This document shows positions 1 through 7,211 of a stretch of DNA of 11,946 nucleotides, in pieces. This DNA is from Clostridiales bacterium UBA1742 (GTDB lineage: Bacteria > Bacillota > Clostridia > TANB77 > CAG-508), in NCBI GenBank assembly GCA_002314935.1, contig DCHW01000062.1:1-11946 (forward strand). The letters run 5' to 3'. Position 1 is the first letter of the stretch. Every line of letters starts with the position of its first letter. Below the pieces are notes generated by a model. It was not told where the DNA came from. It saw nothing but the letters and a program-made list of their open reading frames with translations, and searched no databases. The position numbers and the translations under genes are program-made.

Positions 1-20
1 ATATCTATTTTAAACCTATA
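1..20 (+). repeat. Left copy of a 20-bp terminal inverted repeat
   Basis: The first 20 bases, ATATCTATTTTAAACCTATA, are the exact reverse complement of 11926-11945. Identity stops at position 21 on the inner side. On the outer side the window ends, so the repeat may continue beyond it. The genes between are ordinary housekeeping genes, so a contig-end repeat or a dispersed repeat is more likely than transposon ends. Confidence 0.85.
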
Positions 21-22
21 AT
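17..22 (+). promoter_or_regulatory. Possible -10 box for the ogg-addB-coaDE-udg unit
   Basis: A consensus TATAAT lies 47 nt before the ogg start codon. The matching -35 box would fall off the left edge of the window, so it cannot be checked. In DNA this A+T-rich the hexamer alone is weak evidence, and it partly overlaps the terminal repeat. Confidence 0.35.
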
Positions 23-69
23 ATATACAGAAATGTCAAAAATATGTTAAAATAATAATTGGTGATAAT

Positions 70-930
70 ATGGAACAGGAATATATTCTTAGGGATGCAA
101 AGTCATTTGAACCAAAACATATTTTTGAATGTGGACAGTGTTTTAGATGGGATAAAGAGATTGATGAAAGCTATACTGGAATTTTTGGAAATAACGTAAT
201 TAACGTAAAGAAAAAAGGAACAGATGTTGTTTTTAAGGGGATATGTGATGGCGATATTGCTACAATTTGCACAGAATATTTTGATTTAAATACTGATTAT
301 GAAAAAATAAAAAATGATTTATCTAAAATAGATGATAATCTAAAACAAAGTATTGAATATGGAAAGGGTATAAGAATACTAAATCAAGATTTATGGGAAA
401 CTTTAATATCATTTATAATCTCAGCTAATAATAATATTCCAAGAATTAAGGGAATTATAGAAAGAATATCTAAAAAATATGGAAAAAAAATAGTTTATAA
501 TAATAGAGAATTTTATTCTTTTCCAACACCTGAAGAATTATCAAATGCAAGTGTAGAAGATTTAAGAAAGTTAGGGTTAGGATTTAGAGATAAACGAGTA
601 TATGAAACAACGAAAATTATAGTAGAAAATAAAAACCAATTAAGTTATTTACAGAAAGAACAGAATATAGAAACTTTAAGGGAAGAATTATTAAAATTTC
701 CCGGAGTTGGACCTAAAGTTGCTGATTGCATTATGCTATTTTCTTTAAAAAAGCTAGAGGTATTTCCAATAGATGTTTGGGTTAGAAGAGTAATGAATGA
801 TTTATATATAAAAAATGAAAATGAAGAAAAAGTAAGTAAATTAGAAATAACAAATTTAGCAAAAGAAAAATATGGAAATTTAGCAGGTATTGCACAACAA
901 TATTTATTTTATTGGAGGAGAGAAGCTTAA
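70..930 (+). CDS. ogg: 8-oxoguanine DNA glycosylase/AP lyase (OGG1 type)
   Basis: A base-excision repair enzyme that removes 8-oxoguanine from DNA and nicks the abasic site. The 286 residues show an OGG N-terminal domain (about 1-115) and an HhH-GPD domain (about 105-280). The helix-hairpin-helix segment FPGVGPKVADC (210-220) carries the predicted catalytic lysine K216. FPIDVWVRRV (232-241) carries the general acid D235. Their 19-residue spacing equals that of K249 and D268 in human OGG1. The start at 70 follows a modest GGTGA ribosome site. The stop lies 4 nt before addB, whose ribosome site sits inside this gene's last codons, so the two are probably co-transcribed. OGG1-like enzymes are uncommon in bacteria but known in Clostridium, including C. 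acetobutylicum. A related DNA glycosylase of the AlkA type is the main alternative, but the K/D pattern favours Ogg. Confidence 0.92.
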   Translation: MEQEYILRDAKSFEPKHIFECGQCFRWDKEIDESYTGIFGNNVINVKKKGTDVVFKGICDGDIATICTEYFDLNTDYEKIKNDLSKIDDNLKQSIEYGKGIRILNQDLWETLISFIISANNNIPRIKGIIERISKKYGKKIVYNNREFYSFPTPEELSNASVEDLRKLGLGFRDKRVYETTKIIVENKNQLSYLQKEQNIETLREELLKFPGVGPKVADCIMLFSLKKLEVFPIDVWVRRVMNDLYIKNENEEKVSKLEITNLAKEKYGNLAGIAQQYLFYWRREA

Positions 931-934
931 AACA

Positions 935-3900
935 ATGAGTATGCAATTTATATATGGTAGAGCAGGAACTGGTAAAACAGAATATTGCTTAACTAAAATA
1001 AAACAATATATAAGTGAATATAGTTTAGATACAAAATTTTTTGTTATTGTTCCAGAGCAATTTTCATATTCAATAGAGAAAAAACTTTTAGAAATTTTGG
1101 GAACAGGTAGTTCGGTTAATGCAGAAGTAATAAATTTTAAAAGAATTGCAGATAGAGTATTTAAAGAAGTAGGTGGAGCAATAAACACTAATTTATCTAA
1201 AGTGGGCAAAGCAATGCTTTTAAATAATATTTTGGATACAAATAGTACTGTTTATTTAAGTAAATCAAATGAAAATGTTGATTTACTTTTACGCACAATA
1301 ACAGAACTAAAAAAACATAATATAACAACTAAAATATTATCAGAACAAATAGATAAAACTGAAGATGTTTTATTAAAAACAAAATTAGAAGACATTTATA
1401 AAATATATAATTCATATGAAGAAAAAATAAAAGATAATTTCATAGATGAAGAAGATAAATTAACTTTATTATCTAAAAAATTAGATGAAAGTAATATGTT
1501 TGAAAATTCTTATGTTTTTATAGATGAATTTTCTGGATTTACATCACAAGAATACAGTATAATTGAAAAAATAATGTCAAAAGCAACTAAAGTGTATATT
1601 ACAGTTTGTACAAATAATTTAGAAGATCCGTTAAATCCAGATACAGATATATTTTATACCAATAAAAAAACAGTAAAAAAATTAATAACATGTGCAGAAA
1701 ACCAAGAAATAAAAATAGAAAAGCCGATAAATTTAGAAACAAAGTATAGATTTAAAAATGAAGAATTAAAATTTTTAGAAGAAAATATTTATGGAATACC
1801 ATATAAGGTTTATGATAATAAAATTAAAAATATAAATTTAAATTTATATTCAAATCCTTATGAAGAAATAGAAAATATAGCAAAAACAATTGTTGAATTA
1901 GTAAAATTAGGAAGAAGATATAGAAATATTGCAATTATTACGCAAAACTTGGAAGAATATTCTTCTATAGCAAAAGTATTGTTTGAAAAATATAATATTC
2001 CTATATATATAGATGAAAAAGGTCAATTAAGTAAAAAAATTTTAATTAAATATGTATTATCAATATTAGATATTTTTGCAAAAAATTGGTCAAATGAAGC
2101 GGTATGGACATATATAAAAACAGGATTTTTAGAAATAGAAAAACAGGATATTTATTTATTAGAAAATTATTGTAAAAAATGGGGAATAAAAAGAAACAAA
2201 TGGTATCAAGGAGATTTTAAATATGAAAGCCAAGAAATAGATATTGATAAAATAAACAACTTAAGAAAAATAATTGTTGAACCTTTGAGAGAATTACAAA
2301 TAAAAATAAATAAAAATAAAACAGCTAAAGAAATAACACAAACGATATATGAATTTTTAGAACAAAATAAAATAAAAGAAAAATTAAATGAAAAAATTAA
2401 ATATTTAGAAAATATAAATCAAAAACAATTAGCAAATGAATATATAGCAAGTTGGGATTCTCTTATGAATGTTTTGGATGAGCTAGTATTAGTATTTAAT
2501 AATGACAAAATGTCTTTTGAAAACTATAGAAAAACACTAAAGAGAGGATTAGAAATTGAAAATATAGGTACAATTCCTCAGGGAATGGATCAGGTAATGT
2601 TTGGAAATATAGAGCGTTCAAGAACACACAAAGTAAAAACAATGTTTATTGTGGGAGTGAATGATGGAGTTTTTCCAGCTATAAATAAAGATGAAGGATT
2701 TTTAAATGATGATGATAGAAATGTTTTAAAGACAAATGGAATAGAAATGGCAAATGGAACATTAGAAAATATTTACGAAGATGAGTTTAATACTTATAAA
2801 GCATTTTCTACTGCAGAAGAAGAAATCTATTTATCATATGTTTCGAGTAACAAAGATGGAAAAGCAAAAAGACCATCAATTTTAATAAATAGAATTAAAA
2901 AAATATTTCCTAAAATATATGAAAATTCTGAAATAAAAACAATAATAACAAATAAACAAGCTACTTTTGGAGAATTATTAATACATCTAAGAAATAAAAA
3001 AAATGGTGATGAAATTGATGAAATATGGGATGAAATTTATGATTGGTATATTTCAAAACCGGAGTGGAAGGAAAAGATAGATAAAGCTTGTAAAGGTTTT
3101 TCTTATACAAATGAAACAGAGGTTATTAGCAAAGAAAATATAGAAAAATTATATGGAGAAACGTTAAAAACTAGTGTTTCCAGATTAGAACAATATAAAA
3201 GATGTCCATTTTCATTTTATTTAAAATATGGACTAAATTTAAAACAAGAAGAGGAATATGCTATAAAATCTATTGATACAGGATCTTTTATGCATGATGT
3301 TATAGATACTTTTTTTAGTAAAATAAAAAATGTAAAAGGTTTGAATGAAAAAGAAATTTTAGATATTGTAAACGAAATAATAAATGATAAACTAAATTTA
3401 AATAAAAATCATATTTTTTCAAGTAGTCCTAAATTTATAGCATTAACTAATAGATTAAAAAAGGTTATTGTTCAGTCTATAACTTACATAGTAGAACAAA
3501 TAAAAAATAGTAGTTTTGAACAAGAAGGCCATGAAGTAGAGTTTTCAAGAAAAATTGATAACGTACAAATAACAGGAAAAATTGATAGAATTGACAGTGT
3601 TACAACAGAAAATGGAAAATATATTAGAATAATAGATTATAAATCTTCAACTAAAGATATAAATCTAAATGAATTTTTAGCAGGGACTCAAATACAGCTA
3701 ATAACATATATAGATTCTATAACAGATAATAATGATTGGAAACCAGCTGGAATATTATATTTTAATTTAATTGATCCAATAATAAAGGCAAGTAAAAATC
3801 TTTCTGATGAAGAAATTAAAGAAGAAATAAAAAAGAATTTTAAAATGAAGGGTATGGTATTGGCTGATGTTAATGTAATAAGGCTAATGGACAAATCTTT

Positions 3901-4222
3901 AGAAAAAGGATATTCAAAAGTAATACCTGTTTATATGGGAAAAGATGGTCAGATTAGTGAATCTAATTCTAATACAGTTACAAAAGAAGAATTTAATGCT
4001 CTAGAAAAAACAGCAAGAAGGTTAATAAAGAAAATATCAAAAGATATTTTAAATGGAAAAATAGATATAAAGCCTATATATAATAAAAAAAATAAAACAA
4101 GTAGTTGCAAATTTTGTGAATATAAAACAATATGTAAATTTAATGCAAAAATCAATAATTATGAATATATAGAAAATAGAAAAAAAGAACAAATACTAGA
4201 AGAAATTAGGGAGGAAAAATAA
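935..4222 (+). CDS. addB: ATP-dependent helicase/nuclease subunit B (AddB)
   Basis: A subunit of the AddAB complex, which resects double-strand breaks and loads recombinase after Chi recognition. With the ATG at 935 the protein has 1095 residues, somewhat shorter than B. subtilis AddB (about 1166). A Walker A motif, GRAGTGKT, lies at 8-15. The C-terminal RecB-family nuclease shows GKIDRID (D884) and IIDYKSS (D901, K903). Four cysteines match the AddB 4Fe-4S cluster: C757 (KRCPFSFYLKYGL) and C1058, C1061, C1067 with the C-x2-C-x5-C spacing. I chose 935 because it begins MSMQFIYGRAGTGKT like AddB N-termini and follows GGAGGAG at 914-920; that spacing is rather long (14 nt). A TTG at 890 is in frame but lies deep inside ogg. 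The stop overlaps the coaD start by one base (TAATG). addA, usually the next gene, is absent here. Confidence 0.95.
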   Translation: MSMQFIYGRAGTGKTEYCLTKIKQYISEYSLDTKFFVIVPEQFSYSIEKKLLEILGTGSSVNAEVINFKRIADRVFKEVGGAINTNLSKVGKAMLLNNILDTNSTVYLSKSNENVDLLLRTITELKKHNITTKILSEQIDKTEDVLLKTKLEDIYKIYNSYEEKIKDNFIDEEDKLTLLSKKLDESNMFENSYVFIDEFSGFTSQEYSIIEKIMSKATKVYITVCTNNLEDPLNPDTDIFYTNKKTVKKLITCAENQEIKIEKPINLETKYRFKNEELKFLEENIYGIPYKVYDNKIKNINLNLYSNPYEEIENIAKTIVELVKLGRRYRNIAIITQNLEEYSSIAKVLFEKYNIPIYIDEKGQLSKKILIKYVLSILDIFAKNWSNEAVWTYIKTGFLEIEKQDIYLLENYCKKWGIKRNKWYQGDFKYESQEIDIDKINNLRKIIVEPLRELQIKINKNKTAKEITQTIYEFLEQNKIKEKLNEKIKYLENINQKQLANEYIASWDSLMNVLDELVLVFNNDKMSFENYRKTLKRGLEIENIGTIPQGMDQVMFGNIERSRTHKVKTMFIVGVNDGVFPAINKDEGFLNDDDRNVLKTNGIEMANGTLENIYEDEFNTYKAFSTAEEEIYLSYVSSNKDGKAKRPSILINRIKKIFPKIYENSEIKTIITNKQATFGELLIHLRNKKNGDEIDEIWDEIYDWYISKPEWKEKIDKACKGFSYTNETEVISKENIEKLYGETLKTSVSRLEQYKRCPFSFYLKYGLNLKQEEEYAIKSIDTGSFMHDVIDTFFSKIKNVKGLNEKEILDIVNEIINDKLNLNKNHIFSSSPKFIALTNRLKKVIVQSITYIVEQIKNSSFEQEGHEVEFSRKIDNVQITGKIDRIDSVTTENGKYIRIIDYKSSTKDINLNEFLAGTQIQLITYIDSITDNNDWKPAGILYFNLIDPIIKASKNLSDEEIKEEIKKNFKMKGMVLADVNVIRLMDKSLEKGYSKVIPVYMGKDGQISESNSNTVTKEEFNALEKTARRLIKKISKDILNGKIDIKPIYNKKNKTSSCKFCEYKTICKFNAKINNYEYIENRKKEQILEEIREEK
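4208..4214 (+). promoter_or_regulatory. Ribosome binding site of coaD inside addB
   Basis: AGGGAGG, 7 nt before the coaD ATG and within the last addB codons. With the one-base TAATG stop/start overlap, it suggests coupled translation of addB and coaD. Confidence 0.7.
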
Positions 4223-4692
4223 TGATAGGTTTTTATGCAGGATCATTTGATCCGTTTACAAATGGACATTTAGCAATAGTAAAAAAATCAGCAAAATGCT
4301 TCGATAAGGTAGTAATAGGAATTGGATATAATTCAGAGAAAAAAGCTAGAATTGATAAAACTAAAATGAAGGAAGCCATAGAAAAAACTATAAAACATGA
4401 AATGTTAGACAATGTTGATGTGGTTTTGTATGAAGGATTGACTGTAGATAAAGCTAAAGAGTTAAAGGCGGATATTTTAATAAGAGGATTAAGAAATGGA
4501 ACTGATTACGAATACGAAGAAAATATATCTGCAGTAAATGAAAAAATTGCTGGAATAGACACATGTTATTTTAGGGCAGGAGAATTAGGATATTTATCAT
4601 CTAGTATAGTTATGGAATTATTTGAAAATGACAAATTAATTGATAATTTAGTTCCAAAAGCTGTTTTAGAATTGTTAAACTCATTAAAATAA
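4222..4692 (+). CDS. coaD: Phosphopantetheine adenylyltransferase (CoaD)
   Basis: A cytoplasmic enzyme that transfers AMP from ATP to 4'-phosphopantetheine, giving dephospho-CoA, the fourth step from pantothenate. The 156 residues are a normal family length. The nucleotidyltransferase motif GSFDPFTNGH (7-16, catalytic H16) is intact. IRGLRNGTDYEYE corresponds to E. coli LIRGLRAVADFEYE. The C-terminal YLSSSIVMEL matches the FISSSLVKEV segment. The gene starts on the last base of the addB stop codon and is followed 17 nt later by coaE, which performs the next reaction, so the pathway assignment is well supported by context. Confidence 0.96.
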   Translation: MIGFYAGSFDPFTNGHLAIVKKSAKCFDKVVIGIGYNSEKKARIDKTKMKEAIEKTIKHEMLDNVDVVLYEGLTVDKAKELKADILIRGLRNGTDYEYEENISAVNEKIAGIDTCYFRAGELGYLSSSIVMELFENDKLIDNLVPKAVLELLNSLK

Positions 4693-4709
4693 TTCAATAG
4701 GAGGTTATT

Positions 4710-5297
4710 ATGGTAATTGGAGTAACAGGTAATTCTGGAAGCGGTAAAACGTTATTTAGCAGAAAACTAGCAGATGAGCTAGAAGCAAAGCTAATAGATG
4801 CAGATGATGTTGTAAAGGAATTATCAAAACCTGGTCAAGAATACTATACTCAAATAGTAAATGAATTTGGTAAAGAATATGTTCTAGAAAATGGAGAATT
4901 AGACAGAAAAAAAATAGCATGTAAAATTTTTAATGATTTAAATGCACGAGATAAAATAAATAAAATTACATTTAAATATATTGTAGAAGAAATAAAAAAT
5001 GAAGTAGAAACAGAGGAAAGCATAACAATAATAGATGCACCTTTATTAATAGAAAGTGGATTAAATAAAATTTGTGATATAGTAATAGGAATAGTAGCAA
5101 GTAAAAAAACAAAAATTAAAAGAATTTGTTTAAGGGATGAAATAGATGAAAAATTAGCTAAGCAAAGAATAGATTGTCAACCAAAATGCAAATACTATGA
5201 ACTAAATTCAGACTACATAATAAAAAATGATGGTAATAATTTAGAATTACAAGTTGAAAAATTAGTTAAAATAATAAAGGGGAGAATAAATGATTAG
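4710..5297 (+). CDS. coaE: Dephospho-CoA kinase (CoaE)
   Basis: Phosphorylates the 3'-hydroxyl of the ribose of dephospho-CoA using ATP, the last step of coenzyme A synthesis. The 195 residues match the usual length of about 200. A P-loop, GNSGSGKT (7-14), is followed by the family motif LIDADDVVKEL (28-38). IIDAPLLIESGL matches the conserved PLLFE region of CoaE. The start follows AGGAGG at 4699-4704 with 5-nt spacing. The 3' end overlaps the next gene by 8 nt, and that gene's ribosome site lies inside coaE. Adjacent coaD and coaE would let both final CoA enzymes be made from one message. Confidence 0.94.
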   Translation: MVIGVTGNSGSGKTLFSRKLADELEAKLIDADDVVKELSKPGQEYYTQIVNEFGKEYVLENGELDRKKIACKIFNDLNARDKINKITFKYIVEEIKNEVETEESITIIDAPLLIESGLNKICDIVIGIVASKKTKIKRICLRDEIDEKLAKQRIDCQPKCKYYELNSDYIIKNDGNNLELQVEKLVKIIKGRIND

Positions 5298-5835
5298 AAC
5301 ATGGGAAGAACTTGAAGAACAATGTAGTAAATGTACAAAATGCAATTTGTGTAATACAAGAAATAATGTGGTTATTGGAACAGGGAGTAAAAGTGCAAAA
5401 ATTATGTTTATAGGAGAAGGCCCTGGTGCTGATGAAGATGCACAAGGAATACCTTTTGTTGGTAAAGCAGGACAATTAATGAATAAAGCTTTTGAAGGAA
5501 TTGGAATTAGAAGGGAAGAAGTATATATTGCAAATATTGTTAAATGTAGGCCACCAAACAATAGAAATCCGGAAGATGAAGAAGCTATTAAATGTAAAGA
5601 ATTTTTAGATAGTCAAATAGAATTAATAAATCCAGAAATTATAGTACTACTAGGAAACGTTGCCTTAAAAAATATTTTAGGAAAAGAATATGGAATAACA
5701 TCAAGTAGAGGAAAAATAATAGAAAAGGATAAAATTAAATATGTACCAACATTTCATCCAGCTGCTTTACTTAGAGATGAAAATAAAAAAATTTTATTTT
5801 GGAAGGATCTAAAAAAGGTAAGCCAAATGATGTAA
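5290..5835 (+). CDS. Family-4 uracil-DNA glycosylase with 4Fe-4S cluster
   Basis: Removes uracil that arises in DNA by cytosine deamination or dUMP incorporation. The 181 residues show family-4 (UDGa) signatures: GEGPGADEDAQGIPFVGKAG (42-61) for the uracil pocket and HPA (156-158) for motif 2. Cysteines C15, C18, C86 and C102 fit the cluster ligands of thermophile UDGa proteins, including the 16-residue gap between the last two. Two further cysteines, C12 and C21, make a regular CxxCxxCxxC at the N-terminus. The ATG lies 8 nt inside coaE after AGGGGAG (5278-5284). This is the last gene of its unit and is followed at once by a hairpin. It is unrelated in motif to Ung (family 1); a phage-polymerase-related SPO1-type label would be the same superfamily. 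Confidence 0.93.
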   Translation: MIRTWEELEEQCSKCTKCNLCNTRNNVVIGTGSKSAKIMFIGEGPGADEDAQGIPFVGKAGQLMNKAFEGIGIRREEVYIANIVKCRPPNNRNPEDEEAIKCKEFLDSQIELINPEIIVLLGNVALKNILGKEYGITSSRGKIIEKDKIKYVPTFHPAALLRDENKKILFWKDLKKVSQMM

Positions 5836-5879
5836 AAAGTTGATATGAATGAATTTTAAAAATCATTTATATCAACTTT
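5836..5879. terminator. Two-way intrinsic terminator between udg and the metallopeptidase-like gene
   Basis: Arms 5836-5852 (AAAGTTGATATGAATGA) and 5863-5879 (TCATTTATATCAACTTT) pair over 17 positions, with one G-U wobble in the plus-strand transcript (an A-C mismatch in the minus-strand one), around a 10-nt loop. A T run follows at 5881-5885, and an A run precedes it for the opposite strand. It begins one base after the udg stop. The stop codon of the minus-strand gene (5856-5858) lies in the loop, so one hairpin can end both convergent units. Confidence 0.8.
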
Positions 5880-6983
5880 ATTTTTATTATATCCAAATAA
5901 TTTTTTTATTTTTTTGGCAAAAGTGTATGTAAACGAAATAAAAGACTTTGATTCTTCTATAAGTACAAGAGATGTTTCTTTTGGCTCAAATAAATTTATA
6001 TCACCATATGTTTTTATATAAGTTCTTTTTTTATCTAATTCCTCCATTATATAGCGATAAAAATCGTTATAATATGTGTATTCGTCAGAATATCCCATTA
6101 CGTTTTTAAAGTTATAAAATTTTTGTGTAAATTCCTTTATATCTTCAAGGTTTCTTATTGAATTAAATTCACTAAGAAAACATTTTTTTATTATTAAATT
6201 TTGAGTTTTAAAAAATAAATTATATATATCCTTCTTTTTAGAAAGAATTAATGAATTTAATAATTTAATACTACTAACTTTATTAGCATATTTTAATTCG
6301 GTTACGTAATAATTTAAATCGTTTTCAAAAGTTAAAAGTTTGTCTAAATTTTTAGAAATAATGTAATATGTTTTTTTATCAGACTTTGCAATAAAGGTAT
6401 TTTTAAATACATTATTACTATTTAAAGTACTGTTATATAGAGGGTATGTTCCAGTAAAATATGCCATTTGATTAACTAAAGAACATTCAAGAGGGTAATA
6501 ATTTGGGCTTATTGTTTTTAAAGAAATATTAAAATATATTTCTTCTGTTTCATTTTGCATATTTGCCTCAGAGGTCATAAGCTGCACAGCAGCTTCATTT
6601 AATCCAAGTCCTAAGTTTGAATTACCATTATAAAGCCCCATTTTAACAAGCTCGTTATTTTCATTTTTTATTTCTTGAATATAATGTATACATTCATGTA
6701 CTGCCAAAGAAGCCATAAAATTTAAGTTGGTTTCTTTATTAAAATAAATAGAATTATTTTTATAAAAATATTTTGCACAAGCAGAATCGTCTTTTTGCAT
6801 TTTTGCAATATACATATCTATTCTTGATAAAGATGAAAAAAGAGCACTTCTATTTAAATTGTGTTCAGGAAATGCCAGACACAATTTACTTGCAATATTT
6901 GCTGCTATGGTATTAACTTTAATGGTATCAAGCTTAGAAATTACTGTAATACCTTCTTTTTTTAATACAGAGTCTATACTCAT
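5856..6983 (-). CDS. Unrecognised protein, probable zinc metallopeptidase (HECIH...NEA)
   Basis: A 375-residue protein I do not recognise. HECIH at 96-100 is a textbook HExxH zinc motif in a hydrophobic helix (FMASLAVHECIHYIQ). NEAAVQLMTSE follows, with E130 thirty residues after H100. This resembles gluzincin peptidases, where the third ligand is a glutamate in an NExx segment. No signal peptide or clear membrane segment is visible, so it would be cytoplasmic unless exported in another way. The region after 150 is rich in Asn, Lys and Tyr and shows no domain I can name; residues 350-369 are basic and aromatic. The start follows AAGGGG (6992-6997), 8 nt upstream. It is a single-gene unit between two plus-strand operons, so the neighbours give no clue to its substrate. 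Base composition matches the rest of the window. Confidence 0.75.
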   Translation of the reverse strand: MSIDSVLKKEGITVISKLDTIKVNTIAANIASKLCLAFPEHNLNRSALFSSLSRIDMYIAKMQKDDSACAKYFYKNNSIYFNKETNLNFMASLAVHECIHYIQEIKNENNELVKMGLYNGNSNLGLGLNEAAVQLMTSEANMQNETEEIYFNISLKTISPNYYPLECSLVNQMAYFTGTYPLYNSTLNSNNVFKNTFIAKSDKKTYYIISKNLDKLLTFENDLNYYVTELKYANKVSSIKLLNSLILSKKKDIYNLFFKTQNLIIKKCFLSEFNSIRNLEDIKEFTQKFYNFKNVMGYSDEYTYYNDFYRYIMEELDKKRTYIKTYGDINLFEPKETSLVLIEESKSFISFTYTFAKKIKKLFGYNKNKVDINDF

Positions 6984-7016
6984 TTATAATACCCCTTATA
7001 TCATTAGTATACAAAT

Positions 7017-7022
7017 ATTATA
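7017..7022 (-). promoter_or_regulatory. Possible -10 box for the metallopeptidase-like gene
   Basis: Read on the minus strand this is TATAAT, preceded directly by TG, 33 nt before the start codon at 6983. No good -35 sits 16-18 nt upstream: a TTGAAA is present on that strand but is 22 nt away from TATAAT, or 15 nt from an alternative TATACT. The call is tentative. Confidence 0.35.
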
Positions 7023-7100
7023 CAGTATAAATAGTAAAAAAATATTTCAAATATATTAAACTTATATTACAAAATTGTTACAAAATAATTATCATGTATA

Positions 7101-7129
7101 TTGAAAAAAAATATATTTATTGGTAGAAT
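7101..7129 (+). promoter_or_regulatory. SigA-type promoter for ispG-ispH-sortase
   Basis: TTGAAA at 7101-7106 and TAGAAT at 7124-7129 are separated by exactly 17 nt, with an extended -10 TGG at 7121-7123. The predicted start near 7136 gives a leader of about 75 nt before ispG. This is the best-formed promoter in the window. Confidence 0.6.
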
Positions 7130-7211
7130 AAATAATATAATAAATTTAAAGAATTTATAAAATAGTAACAAAATTTGGATAAAAATAATATAAAAATATA
7201 AGGGAGAAAAT

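Noticed and set aside
890..934. Longer addB starting at TTG 890
   Set aside because: It would overlap ogg by 41 nt, has no ribosome site, and adds 15 residues unlike AddB N-termini; ATG 935 starts right before the conserved QFIYGRAGTGKT.
904..1209. Minus-strand open frame of 101 codons against the start of addB
   Set aside because: It is antisense to conserved AddB sequence including the P-loop, with no ribosome site or protein-like motif; typical shadow in A+T-rich DNA. The same holds for 3688-3894 and 3949-4155.
5262..5561. Minus-strand open frame of 99 codons against coaE/udg
   Set aside because: Lies opposite the conserved uracil-glycosylase motifs and shows only the composition expected of an antisense frame.
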